Counted from the first letter of the stretch, positions 46,441 to 55,149 are shown. The stretch: 64,000 bases of DNA from Lachnospiraceae bacterium (GCA_017623215.1 JAGAPO010000022.1:49286-113285); one strand, 5' to 3'. Notes: a model not told the origin generated them from the letters alone. Program-made: numbers and translations.

Positions 46441-47376
46441 ATGAAATACCTTGTTAAAAAACTAATCACTCTCATTATCACATTGTTGCTGGTATCTTGT
46501 GCGGCTTTCATCGCCTTTCAGGTCATTCCGGGCGACTCGGTTACCCTGGCGCTCGGAACGGATTTTACGGAAGAGGCGGCTGAGCAGATGCGCGAGGAGC
46601 TTGGGCTGAATAGGAGTATCCCCGCGCGCTTCGCAGACTGGATGGCTGGTGCCGTTCGGGGCGATTTCGGTACCTCTTCCCAATACAAACAGCCGGTGTC
46701 CCAGTTAATAGCGGACAGGCTTCCGGTTACGATTTGGCTTGCCGTATTATCCATGCTGATGATTACGGTCATTTCTGTGCCGCTTGGAATTCTTGCGGCG
46801 AAAAGCTCCGGTGGAATCCTCGACCGGATGATTACCCTGATTACCCAGATTACAATGGCGATACCGCCGTTTTTCTTAGGAATTATTCTGACGCTGGTAT
46901 GCGGCATTCTGCTGTCCTGGTTTACTCCGGGCAAATACGTGGCGCCGGACAAGGATTTTTCTGCGTTTCTCCATTATATGATATTTCCGGCTATGGCGGT
47001 CAGCATTCCAAAGATTGCGATGGTGGTCAAATTCCTGCGCGGTTCGGTGCTCAGACAGCTGAGCCTGGATTATGTGCGTACCGCGAGAAGCAAAGGAAAT
47101 AAAGAGAGCGCGGTTCTTGTCAGACATGTGCTGAAGAACGCACTGATTCCGGTGGTTACCTTTCTTGCGATGGTGACGGCGGATGTGCTGGCGGGAAGTA
47201 TTATTATTGAGCAGGTATTTAACCTGCCGGGACTTGGAAGACTATTGGTCGTATCGATCTCCAATCGTGATTTCGCGGTGGTGCAGGCGATCATTTTATA
47301 TATTGCATTTGTGGTGGTACTGATTAACTTTCTGGTGGATCTGCTGTATCGCTGGCTGGATCCGCGCGTAGAGTGA
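46441..47376 (+). CDS. Peptide ABC transporter permease, DppB type
   Basis: 311 residues, six TM helices. N-terminal YLVKKLITLIITLLLVSCAA, periplasmic loop EQMREELGLNRSIPARFADW, and the cytoplasmic EAA-like loop YVRTARSKGNKESAVLVRHV near residue 215 that docks with the ATPase. GSIIIEQVFNLPGLG is a strong DppB/OppB signature. AAGGCGGTGACC lies before ATG 46441, 29 bp after the binding protein. Confidence 0.93.
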   Translation: MKYLVKKLITLIITLLLVSCAAFIAFQVIPGDSVTLALGTDFTEEAAEQMREELGLNRSIPARFADWMAGAVRGDFGTSSQYKQPVSQLIADRLPVTIWLAVLSMLMITVISVPLGILAAKSSGGILDRMITLITQITMAIPPFFLGIILTLVCGILLSWFTPGKYVAPDKDFSAFLHYMIFPAMAVSIPKIAMVVKFLRGSVLRQLSLDYVRTARSKGNKESAVLVRHVLKNALIPVVTFLAMVTADVLAGSIIIEQVFNLPGLGRLLVVSISNRDFAVVQAIILYIAFVVVLINFLVDLLYRWLDPRVE

Positions 47377-47516
47377 GAGATCGCGCGAATGCGCTGATTT
47401 CACACACGGATTTGTGTCGGAGTTAAAATCCGGTTGGGGCGGCAGAGAAGGCCGCCTTGGCGCAGAGGTGTCCGGCACGTAGGGCAGAGTGAAACGATCT
47501 TCGAACGGAGAATGGT

Positions 47517-48308
47517 ATGAGACAGAAGAGAAATGATTTCAATTACAGAGTGGGCAAGGTGATTGTATGTGCTGTGGTGCTGTTCGTGCTGATTGGGTGT
47601 GTGTATACGCCGTATGATCCGAACGGAATGAACGGTGCGCTTAAGAACGCGGCTCCGAGCCTTGCGCATCCTTTCGGAACGGATAACTTCGGGCGCGATG
47701 TGTTAAGCCGCGTGATGAAGGGAGCCGGGACGACCTTTTTTGTAGGACTGTGCACGGTTGCAATCGGAGGAATCATCGGAACGCTGCTCGGAGCGGTTAC
47801 CGGGTATTACGGCGGATTATTTGACGAGATTTTGATGCGCCTGAATGACGGTCTGACCTCGTTTCCGAGTATTCTGCTTGCGCTGGTATTCGTCAGTATC
47901 TTAGGACCCGGCAAATACAACATTATTCTGGCTCTTGGAATTATCTTCATTCCAAGCTTCGCGCGTGTGGTTCGAAGTGAATATATTACGCAGAAGCAGA
48001 TGGATTATGTGAAGAACGCGAAGCTGATGGGAGCGTCGGATTTTCGGATTATGTTCGTGCACATTCTTCCGAATACGCGTCCGATTCTGCTGTCCTCCTT
48101 AACGATTGGATTTAATAACGCGGTGCTTGCAGAGGCCGGAATGAGTTATTTGAGTCTTGGCGTGCAGCCGCCGGACGCAAGCCTTGGAAGAATGCTTTCG
48201 GAAGCGCAGGCCTATCTGTTCTCCGCACCGTGGGTTGCGCTGGCGCCGGGAATTCTGATTGTATTAACGGTGCTCGGCTTCAGTATGGTGAACGAGGATG
48301 CGGGCTGA
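47517..48308 (+). CDS. Peptide ABC transporter permease, DppC type
   Basis: 263 residues. HPFGTDNFGRDVLSRVMKGA is the DppC/OppC signature, YVKNAKLMGASDFRIMFVHI the EAA loop, SYLSLGVQPPDASLGRML the C-terminal segment. The end (VLGFSMVNEDAG) stops about 8-10 residues short of the usual GFxxxGDGLRDxLDP, just after the last helix. The next frame would read through into the ATPase gene, so a late frameshift is possible but not needed. A GC-rich 140-bp gap separates it from dppB. Confidence 0.9.
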   Translation: MRQKRNDFNYRVGKVIVCAVVLFVLIGCVYTPYDPNGMNGALKNAAPSLAHPFGTDNFGRDVLSRVMKGAGTTFFVGLCTVAIGGIIGTLLGAVTGYYGGLFDEILMRLNDGLTSFPSILLALVFVSILGPGKYNIILALGIIFIPSFARVVRSEYITQKQMDYVKNAKLMGASDFRIMFVHILPNTRPILLSSLTIGFNNAVLAEAGMSYLSLGVQPPDASLGRMLSEAQAYLFSAPWVALAPGILIVLTVLGFSMVNEDAG

Positions 48309-48349
48309 GGAAAAGCGCGGCTTACGGGAAAAAAGAAAGGCAGGAATGT

Positions 48350-50023
48350 ATGTCAGAGAGAATGTATGAGAACATTCAAGAGAATATACGGAAGAACCCA
48401 GGGGGAAGGCCCGAGAAGAATACCGGTGAGAATCGCCGGGAAGGTTCGGACCTGCTTCTTGCCGTGCGCAATCTCTCCGTTGCATTTCCGGGAGGAAAGA
48501 GAGAGGCAACGGTTGTGGATACGATCTCCTTTTCTTTGAGAACGGGTGAGGTATTGGGAATCGTAGGAGAGTCCGGTTCCGGAAAGAGTATGACCGCCCT
48601 TGCATTGATGGGACTGCTCAAAAAAGGAGCGGTTCGCAGTGCGGATGCGATTCTGTTTGACGGAAAGGATCTGAACCGGGTATCGGCGGAGGAATACCGG
48701 GATATTCGGGGAAGAAGCATGGCGATGATATTCCAGGAGCCGATGACCTCGCTGAATCCGGTGTACACGGTGGGAAACCAGGTGGAGGAGATGTTAAAGC
48801 TCCACGCGCACCTGTCGAAGGAAGAGAGGAAGCAAAAGACGATACAGGCCTTTGAAGAGGCAGGAATTCGGGACAGCGCCGAGGTATGGGGCAAATACCC
48901 GCACCAGCTCTCCGGCGGACAGCGCCAGCGCGTTATGATTGCGATGGCGATGATATGCGAGCCGAAGCTTTTGATTGCGGATGAGCCGACGACTGCGTTG
49001 GATGTAACGATTCAGGCCAGAATTCTTGCGTTGATTAAGAAGCTGAACCGGGAGCACGGGACGGCGGTGATTCTGATCTCTCATGACCTTGGAGTTATCC
49101 GGAATATCTGTGATCGAACGCTTGTAATGTATCAGGGAAAGATTGTGGAGCGTGGATCGATTGAGGAGATCTTCTCGAATCCCAAAGAGAACTATACCAG
49201 GACTCTCCTGGACGCGGTGCCGGGAATCCATAAGCGGGACGATGCAAAGGCAGCAGGAGCGTACGGGACTGCGGCCGCGGAATATAGGGATATCCTCGTA
49301 TCCGTTCGGGATCTGACGGTTGCATATAAGGGAAATAAAGAGGGGCTGTTTGGCAGGCGCCGCGTGACAGAGGCGGTCAGCCACATTGATTTTGATATTT
49401 ATAAGGGGGAGATCCTGGGGCTGGTTGGAGAAAGCGGCTGCGGGAAATCGACGACCGCTAAGGCGATAGCCGGATTAATCGACTCGTATACCGGAACAAT
49501 TACGCCGGACAATCGAAAACCGCAGATGGTGTTCCAGGATCCGTACGGGAGCCTGAACCCCTGTAAGACAATTGGATGGATTCTGGAAGAACCCTTAAAG
49601 ATGCAGGGAATGAAGCGCGCGGTCGATCGGGTTGCAAAGGCAAAGGAACTGCTTGCGGAGGTGGGTCTTCCTGTGGAATACGCGGCCAGGTATCCGAGGG
49701 ACTTAAGCGGAGGGCAGCGCCAGCGCGTCGCAATCGCAGCGGCGTTGATTACCGGTCCGCAGCTTCTGATATTGGACGAGCCGGTATCGGCACTGGATGT
49801 GACCGTTCAGGCACAGATTCTGGATCTGCTGCAGAGAATTCGCAGGCAGCACAATCTGACCTACCTGTTCATTTCTCATGATATGAACGTAATCTATCAG
49901 ATCTGTGATCGCGTCTGCGTCATGACACAGGGAACGATTGTGGAGACCGCTGCGCCAAGAGAGCTGATTGCGAATCCGAAGCATGAGTATACCAGACAGC
50001 TTTTAGCTTCCGTTCCGGAATAA
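48350..50023 (+). CDS. Fused double ATPase of peptide transporter (DppD-DppF)
   Basis: 557 residues with two complete ABC cassettes. Domain 1: Walker A GESGSGKS (about residue 76), QEPMTSLNP (Q loop), QLSGGQRQRVMIAMAM, Walker B LLIADEPTTALD. Domain 2: GESGCGKS (about residue 358), FQDPYGSLNP, DLSGGQRQRVAIAAAL, LLILDEPVSALD. Both are of the oligopeptide importer subfamily with the C-terminal NPKxxYTRxLL motif. Usually DppD and DppF are separate; fusion occurs in GsiA-like systems. Drives import through the two permeases. ATG 48350 has AAAGG 9-10 nt upstream. Confidence 0.93.
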   Translation: MSERMYENIQENIRKNPGGRPEKNTGENRREGSDLLLAVRNLSVAFPGGKREATVVDTISFSLRTGEVLGIVGESGSGKSMTALALMGLLKKGAVRSADAILFDGKDLNRVSAEEYRDIRGRSMAMIFQEPMTSLNPVYTVGNQVEEMLKLHAHLSKEERKQKTIQAFEEAGIRDSAEVWGKYPHQLSGGQRQRVMIAMAMICEPKLLIADEPTTALDVTIQARILALIKKLNREHGTAVILISHDLGVIRNICDRTLVMYQGKIVERGSIEEIFSNPKENYTRTLLDAVPGIHKRDDAKAAGAYGTAAAEYRDILVSVRDLTVAYKGNKEGLFGRRRVTEAVSHIDFDIYKGEILGLVGESGCGKSTTAKAIAGLIDSYTGTITPDNRKPQMVFQDPYGSLNPCKTIGWILEEPLKMQGMKRAVDRVAKAKELLAEVGLPVEYAARYPRDLSGGQRQRVAIAAALITGPQLLILDEPVSALDVTVQAQILDLLQRIRRQHNLTYLFISHDMNVIYQICDRVCVMTQGTIVETAAPRELIANPKHEYTRQLLASVPE

Positions 50024-50061
50024 AAAGGCAGAATTCAATTAAGAAAAGAAGGGAGATCAGC

Positions 50062-51681
50062 ATGTTAAAAAGAGGAATTATCTTCAACGAAGACGGAGAT
50101 CACTTTTTAAATACAAGACTTAAGACTGATATGGGGCGCGAGGTGGATGAGGAGACGCTGCTTGCGTTCATCGACCAGTACAAGAATACGGATATTACGG
50201 ACCTGTTCCTGTGCGTCAGCGCAATGATGTCCTCCTTTCCGTCGAAAGAAAAGACCTTTTACGGGGATAAATACCTGGTGAAGGAAGAGATGGGAAAGGC
50301 GGTTGACTACAGCGGGACGGTCTGCGAGGTGGCCTATCATATTTGGGTGGAGAACGGACTGGATATGTATGGAATCTGGATTAGGCGCTGCAGGGAGAAC
50401 GGGATTGCTCCGTGGCTTTCCTTCCGGCTGAATGACGCGCATATCCAGTTTGATGTACCCAATTTCCTGGTACCGAAGGAATATTATGAACATTTTGAGG
50501 AGAATTCGCGCGTGCGCCACCGCAGGCAGATGCAGTATTTTGACCGGTGCAGGGACTTTGAGCTGCCCAAGGTGAGAGAGGAATGGCTTGCGCATATCGA
50601 AGAGGCACTTGAGCGGTATGATGTCGAGGGAATTGAACTGGATCTGCAGAGAGAGCTCTGGTGCTTTAGAATCGGTAGGGAGCGTGCCGGGGCACAGGTC
50701 ATGACGGAATTCATCGGAGCGGTGAAAGCACTGCTGAAGCGCTATGAGTCGCGTGTTGGCCATCGAATCCAGCTTGCGGTCCGGGCGCATCCGAATCCCG
50801 TGACCTGCTGCGAATTCGGCTTTGACATCTTAGAATGGGCAAAGAGGGGATACCTGGATCTGTACATCGCGGCACCGCGCTGGGCAACGAGTGATAATGA
50901 TATGCCAATCCGTCTCTGGAAGCAGATGCTCGAGCCGTACGGAGTTCCGGTTGCGGGAGGCGCGGAGATTCTGCTCGGCGCAAGTCCGAAGCCGACCGGC
51001 AATCCGCCCAAGGTTATGCGCGCCGTGAATACAGTCGAGACAGCGTTTGGAACCGCTGCCAATATTCTGGAACAGGGCGCAGATAAGCTCTATCTGTTCA
51101 ATTATATGTCCTTTGAACAGGAAATGATTACGCCGCAGACGCGCCGGGATACGAAGGAGAACGATCTGTTCAAACCGGAGGGAATGCTTCATTTCCTTGC
51201 AAATGCGGGAGATACCGAGCGAATTGCTCATGTTCCGCGCCGGTATATTCTGACCTATACGGATACCGCTTCGCTCGGGCATGAGAAAAGTGCACAGCTC
51301 CCGAGAACGCTTGCCGGGACGGCAGCAGGAATGCCTGGAGAGCCGATGTTCCTGCGCATCGCGGCAGGAGGAATCGGAGAGACGGACGAGGTGACGCTGA
51401 ACCTCGGAATCGAAGGAGTGTCGGAAGGAGAGGATGGATGGAATGCAGGAGACGCGCTTCGGGTATACGTGAACAGTGTGCCGGTACCCTTTCTTGGTAC
51501 CTGTGAACCGACACCGCCCGTTCTGACGCGCAGCCGGATTTATACCTTCCGGATTCCGAAGGAAGCGAATGCCGGAGATGTCTGGATTGTTGAGATACAT
51601 AGAGAATCGGAATACGGAGTACGAAAGGAGACCCCGATCACGATTGATTATGCTGATATCTGTGCGGTTCCGAAGGAATAG
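50062..51681 (+). CDS. TIM-barrel glycoside-hydrolase-like protein, uncharacterised
   Basis: 539 residues, no signal peptide. The segment RYDVEGIELDLQRELWCFR (about residues 190-210) and strands such as WLSFRLNDAH and IQLAVRAHP look like the barrel of GHL-type putative glycosidases. Acidic residues in IELDLQRE are candidate catalytic groups. The last 130 residues are a beta-sandwich-like domain. It follows the peptide ABC operon by 38 bp with AAGGGAG before ATG 50062, so co-transcription is likely and suggests the importer or this enzyme acts on glycopeptide or sugar ligands. Substrate is not predictable. Confidence 0.6.
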   Translation: MLKRGIIFNEDGDHFLNTRLKTDMGREVDEETLLAFIDQYKNTDITDLFLCVSAMMSSFPSKEKTFYGDKYLVKEEMGKAVDYSGTVCEVAYHIWVENGLDMYGIWIRRCRENGIAPWLSFRLNDAHIQFDVPNFLVPKEYYEHFEENSRVRHRRQMQYFDRCRDFELPKVREEWLAHIEEALERYDVEGIELDLQRELWCFRIGRERAGAQVMTEFIGAVKALLKRYESRVGHRIQLAVRAHPNPVTCCEFGFDILEWAKRGYLDLYIAAPRWATSDNDMPIRLWKQMLEPYGVPVAGGAEILLGASPKPTGNPPKVMRAVNTVETAFGTAANILEQGADKLYLFNYMSFEQEMITPQTRRDTKENDLFKPEGMLHFLANAGDTERIAHVPRRYILTYTDTASLGHEKSAQLPRTLAGTAAGMPGEPMFLRIAAGGIGETDEVTLNLGIEGVSEGEDGWNAGDALRVYVNSVPVPFLGTCEPTPPVLTRSRIYTFRIPKEANAGDVWIVEIHRESEYGVRKETPITIDYADICAVPKE

Positions 51682-51720
51682 ACTGCGGCAGATAAGAGTC
51701 ATCAATGATATATTAGAAAA

Positions 51721-51778
51721 GGGAGCCTGCTCCATACCAGAATCAGAGACATTCGGTAAGAGCAGAGCTCCCTGTTTT
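51721..51778. terminator. Bidirectional terminator
   Basis: GGGAGCCTGCTC (51721-51732) pairs with GAGCAG and GCTCCC (51760-51772, one bulged A). TGTTTTATG follows on plus and CTTTTC on minus, serving the convergent hydrolase and ECF genes. Confidence 0.8.
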
Positions 51779-51814
51779 ATGTGCCTGTATTCCTAATCTT
51801 AGGCCTGCGTACTG

Positions 51815-52327
51815 TTAACGGGTGCTTTTTTCCGCAAGCCTCAGTGCGGATATCACAGGAACAATTAAGATACCTGAGAAGAAATTGCCGATTCCGTGGA
51901 TGCAGTCATAAGGCAGCCCTGCAATTATCCAGGTGATCATGCCTTGAAAGCTTAGGCCGAACAGAAGCGCCTGAGCCGGAGCATATAAGGTTCCGTACAA
52001 AAAGCCATGCGCCGCGCACAGCAGCATATAGATAAGAGGTCTCCATCTTGACGGAAGGTTCTGCGGCAGAAGCATAGCTGCCGCCCATAATACAGACCAG
52101 ATGTACAGGTAAGGGATCCACCAGGAGGCAAATCCGGCGAACATACCGGTAATCAGAACAAAGATGTATATGGGGTATAACGCCTTTTTTCTATATACGA
52201 CAGTAAGCGCGATAATAAAGACTCCGATCAGGTGAATGTTCGGAAGAAATTCCATGATTACCTTGGAGGCATACATAACGGCACCGAGCATTCCGAATAC
52301 CACAAGCTCTCTTACAGTAAGCTTCAA
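51815..52327 (-). CDS. ECF transporter S component, probably for a corrinoid
   Basis: 170 residues, five to six TM helices: LVVFGMLGAVMYASKVIMEF at the start and IIAGLPYDCIHGIGNFFSGI near the end, both typical of substrate-binding S components of energy-coupling-factor importers. The general ATPase/EcfT module is not encoded here and is presumably shared. Substrate is inferred from context: the gene lies 2 bp after a DUF4430 lipoprotein, and both sit behind a cobalamin riboswitch. ATG at 52325-52327 directly follows the upstream stop, implying translational coupling. Confidence 0.78.
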   Translation of the reverse strand: MKLTVRELVVFGMLGAVMYASKVIMEFLPNIHLIGVFIIALTVVYRKKALYPIYIFVLITGMFAGFASWWIPYLYIWSVLWAAAMLLPQNLPSRWRPLIYMLLCAAHGFLYGTLYAPAQALLFGLSFQGMITWIIAGLPYDCIHGIGNFFSGILIVPVISALRLAEKSTR

Positions 52328-52329
52328 GA

Positions 52330-52788
52330 TTATTCGACCTTAAACGAATAGGTTGCACCCTCGGTAATGTCCGTGGAATCGACTCCGGATGTGGCATATT
52401 CACCGTTCACATAAAAGGCCCAGTAGACGCCGTCCTTATCGTAGTCGGCGGTAATTCCGTTCACCGTCTTTACATACAGGCCATAGTCCCCGTCCTCTCC
52501 GGCAATCAATTCGAGCTCAAGCAAAGCATCGCCTACCGTCTCTTTATCGGTGTGGATCTCAAAGACGGTCTCGTTGCCGTCCTTGTCCGTGACGGTAAAA
52601 AGGAATTCCGTATCTCCCTCGCCCATGACGACGGTTCCGTCGGCAGAGATCGAAGTGGTTCCCTGGTACGAGGTATCGGAATTGGATTTGTTGTCGCCGC
52701 AGCCAATTGTAGTCAGTGCCATAGCCGCAATCAGCACCATACAAAGGATGAACGACAACGACTTTTTGGTTCGTGTCATTTGCATCAT
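52330..52788 (-). CDS. DUF4430 lipoprotein (transcobalamin-like domain)
   Basis: 152 residues. Lipoprotein signal peptide (SLSFILCMVLIAAMALTTIG then Cys 30), a Ser/Thr linker, and a small beta domain: GDALLELELIAGEDGDYGLY, VNGITADYDKDGVYWAFYVN, STDITEGATYSFKVE. This matches DUF4430, related to the C-terminal domain of animal transcobalamin/intrinsic factor. As an outer-face lipoprotein next to an ECF S component and behind a cobalamin riboswitch it is a good candidate corrinoid-capturing protein. AAGGAG is 6 nt before the first of two adjacent ATGs (52788). Confidence 0.85.
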   Translation of the reverse strand: MMQMTRTKKSLSFILCMVLIAAMALTTIGCGDNKSNSDTSYQGTTSISADGTVVMGEGDTEFLFTVTDKDGNETVFEIHTDKETVGDALLELELIAGEDGDYGLYVKTVNGITADYDKDGVYWAFYVNGEYATSGVDSTDITEGATYSFKVE

Positions 52789-52859
52789 TGCATTCTCCTT
52801 GTTATAATGTGTATTTCCTCAGGAACCGGCACTCGCGGTTATCAGATTGAGGATGGAAG

Positions 52860-53021
52860 GGTGTTCAGATATTTCGACTTGGCGCGTTATCATCCGGCCT
52901 TCTCAGATTGTTCCAATGACCTGTCCCCCGGTTGCGGCCCGGGGTAAGAATGATACACATAGATGCGCTTCACGGCGACGGGCTCGTATAGGAATTCCAC
53001 CTATTTCCCTGAACATCCTCC
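52860..53021 (-). promoter_or_regulatory. Cobalamin riboswitch
   Basis: Read on the minus strand. Landmarks in order: CAGGGAAATAGGTGGAATTCC (split around 53010-52991: GGGAA, then GGTG-AATTCC), CCCGTCGCCGTGA (B12-box-like, about 52983-52970), a GC-rich hairpin CCCCGG/CCGGGG, then CTGAGAAGG, GGATGATAA and AAGTCGAAATATCTG, matching the 3' half of the cobalamin (RF00174) consensus as I remember it. A stem CCTCA...TGAGG with inner AACCG/CGGTT lies between it and the AAGGAG site and can act as expression platform controlling translation. Confidence 0.82.
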
Positions 53022-53024
53022 GTT

Positions 53025-53053
53025 ATTATAGTACAGTCAGGAGCGTTTTGCAA
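53025..53053 (-). promoter_or_regulatory. Promoter of the riboswitch-DUF4430-ECF operon
   Basis: Minus strand: TTGCAA (53053-53048), 17 bp, TATAAT (53030-53025). Transcription would begin near 53018, exactly at the riboswitch 5' edge, 27 bp after the serpin stop. Confidence 0.85.
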
Positions 53054-53079
53054 GATGGGCATCTGAAAAAAGGCATCCA

Positions 53080-54492
53080 TCACCTGCTGTCGTTTGGAGA
53101 AGCACAGACGCCGATAAACAGCAGATCTCCGTTCGGGGAGGTAATTCCGTACAGGAACGGCCGATTCAGAATCATATCCGCGTAATCGGTCGGTAATGCC
53201 GCGCCGGCATAGTCAATCTTTGTAAATGCGGACGCCTCTACGCCATTCTCGTCGATTCCGATATGCGTCTCCTGACGTACGCTTGAGATAAACGCAGCAT
53301 CGCCGGTCAGTCCGGAAAAATCTGCGTTACCTGAGAAAGCCGATACGACTCCGAGACGCTCTAAGGCCTCCCTGCAGTCGAGTGAGCTTGCGAAGCTGAA
53401 TTTGGGAATCTGCCAGGTTACTTTTCCGCAGACAGACGCACCGCCCTCAAAGGTCTCCCGCAGACGCTCCGGGGAGGAGAGGAGATCGTAGGGGGAGATG
53501 CCTTCATCCGGAAGAATGAACACCATGGCTCCGCCGTTCTTCAGACTCAGCTTCGAGCGGGTAAAACCGTCTCCCCTGGCAAATGTATGGCTGCCGTATA
53601 CGGTATTCATGAAATCACAGGTAATCTCAGAACCGTCTGCAAGATAGAAGGTATCCGCAGCAGTATTTGACTTATTGAACCGATCCTGCCATTCGTCGCA
53701 GAAATACACCGTGTTGATAATGGATAAGATCTGCTCCGAATCTGTGGTGAACTCCGGACTGATGGAACCCTCTGCATTCTCCTTGATCCAGGCTGCCATC
53801 TGCCTTCCGGTATCCTCGTCGGCAAAATCGACATGGAAGGACGACGCATAATAATTCTCGGCCGCGAGTTTTGCGTAATCCGTGACAACATCGACGGAAT
53901 CATCGATCCAAAGTGAATTCGCGAGGGTGAGCCTGCCGATTTCGTTATCACGGTATAACCGACGGAACAGATTTCCGCACTGTACGGCAAGAGTATCCGC
54001 ATGATCGACTCCAAGGAGCGTAAGAAGCTCGCTCTGCGTCTCGCCATCCGCACCGGAAGCCGCCATCGCAAGCGCATAATACAGCGAAAGCGGCGAAAAA
54101 TTCTGATTGCCGGATTCGCCGGAAAGGAGCGCAGAAGCAGTCTCATATGAGAAATCAATTACCGCGAGGAAAAAGGATTCCTCGATTGGATTCTCATCGC
54201 GAACCGCGCGCCTGGTCTCATAGTCATCAAATGCGTATGCCCTTGGCAGAGAAACCTCGAAGATCAGGCCGTGCGCCGTATCCGTGCTTTTCTTAAGCGG
54301 AAACAGTACCGCAAGTGCACATACCAGCACCGCGCAGGCCGTAGCAGCAACCGCCCGTTTCCGACCGGAATGTAAGAACCGGGCGCGAAAGATACCGGAG
54401 CGTTGTTCCGGAAGCAGGGCCGTGTTCTTTGCCTCTTCCACCAGGGAATCGGGCACATTTGTAATTGCATCAAATAATTTTTTTTCTTTCAT
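53080..54492 (-). CDS. Membrane-tethered serpin with anti-sigma-like N-terminus
   Basis: 470 residues. Residues 1-45 are cytoplasmic; KKLFDAITNVPDSLVEEA resembles the N-terminus of many clostridial proteins paired with ECF sigma factors. One TM (47-66), a linker, then a full serpin domain from about 107: NFSPLSLYYALAMAASGADG, NTVYFCDEWQDRF, and the C-terminal NRPFLYGI signature. The reactive-centre hinge is ENGVEASAFT (residues 415-424). Counting from P17 at E415, P1-P1' would be Ala431-Ala432, suggesting elastase-like target proteases. Serpins trap proteases by cleavage and huge conformational change. It is 21 bp downstream of a sigma gene. ATG 54492 has GGGAGA 6 nt upstream. Confidence 0.88.
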   Translation of the reverse strand: MKEKKLFDAITNVPDSLVEEAKNTALLPEQRSGIFRARFLHSGRKRAVAATACAVLVCALAVLFPLKKSTDTAHGLIFEVSLPRAYAFDDYETRRAVRDENPIEESFFLAVIDFSYETASALLSGESGNQNFSPLSLYYALAMAASGADGETQSELLTLLGVDHADTLAVQCGNLFRRLYRDNEIGRLTLANSLWIDDSVDVVTDYAKLAAENYYASSFHVDFADEDTGRQMAAWIKENAEGSISPEFTTDSEQILSIINTVYFCDEWQDRFNKSNTAADTFYLADGSEITCDFMNTVYGSHTFARGDGFTRSKLSLKNGGAMVFILPDEGISPYDLLSSPERLRETFEGGASVCGKVTWQIPKFSFASSLDCREALERLGVVSAFSGNADFSGLTGDAAFISSVRQETHIGIDENGVEASAFTKIDYAGAALPTDYADMILNRPFLYGITSPNGDLLFIGVCASPNDSR

Positions 54493-54513
54493 AAGCAGTC
54501 TCCCTTTCTGAAC

Positions 54514-55071
54514 TCAGATCGTTACATTTTCCCGTTCCAGCCACTCTCTTAGCTTTCCGCGGAGCCGGTAAAGCCGTCCGGCGAGCTGATTGGGAGCTGT
54601 CCGGCATTCCGCGGCCAGATCCTTTAGAGCATCTCCGAACCAGTACCTTCGTAAGAACAGGACGCGATCGTCGGTATCAAGTGAATTCAGCCAGTCGCTG
54701 ATGTGATTCGTCAAAAGCTTCGCGTCGATCTCCGCCTCCACGGTTCTGGGAGAGGGAACGCACTCGGATAATTCTGAGAGCAGAACGCCGGCGCCGCCGC
54801 CCCGTTTGGCCGTACGCCGTTCCTGCCAGCGGTTGATCGCAAGGTTGCGGACAATCCGGCCAAGATACGCCGTCAGACTCTCCGGCTTTGTGGGCGGAAT
54901 TGTATTCCAGGCCCGCACGTAAGTATCGTTGACACATTCCTCGCTGTCCTGATAATTCGCCAGAATCTGAAAGGCAATCCGGCCGAGCAAAGGGCCGTAT
55001 TTTGCCTGGCATTCCGCAAGAGCGGATTCTTCTCTGGCCCAGAACAATTCAATAATCTTCCCATCATCCAT
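54514..55071 (-). CDS. ECF-type RNA polymerase sigma factor
   Basis: 185 residues. Sigma region 2: FQILANYQDSEECVNDTYVR and SLTAYLGRIVRNLAINRW; region 4: SLDTDDRVLFLRRYWFGDAL followed by the HTH AECRTAPNQLAGRLYRLRG. No region 3, so an extracytoplasmic-function group sigma. ATG 55071 (GGGAGG 7 nt upstream) is preferred over an in-frame ATG at 55089. The next gene in the operon is the membrane serpin, in the position normally held by the anti-sigma factor. Target promoters were not identified. Confidence 0.9.
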   Translation of the reverse strand: MDDGKIIELFWAREESALAECQAKYGPLLGRIAFQILANYQDSEECVNDTYVRAWNTIPPTKPESLTAYLGRIVRNLAINRWQERRTAKRGGGAGVLLSELSECVPSPRTVEAEIDAKLLTNHISDWLNSLDTDDRVLFLRRYWFGDALKDLAAECRTAPNQLAGRLYRLRGKLREWLERENVTI

Positions 55072-55104
55072 TGGAAAACCTCCCTTCACTTACAGAGACA
55101 GGAA

Positions 55105-55129
55105 ATCTTCCGGAATATTTCCGGAAGAT
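55105..55129. repeat. 11-bp palindrome upstream of the sigma gene
   Basis: ATCTTCCGGAA (55105-55115), TAT, TTCCGGAAGAT (55119-55129), perfect. On the minus strand it sits between proX and the sigma gene. It could be an operator or a weak terminator (TTTCC follows). Confidence 0.6.
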
Positions 55130-55149
55130 CGCATTTTGATGTAAAAATT

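Noticed and set aside
48230..48349. N-terminal extension of the fused ATPase into dppC
   Set aside because: Overlaps dppC coding sequence and lacks a ribosome site; ATG 48350 gives a normal start.
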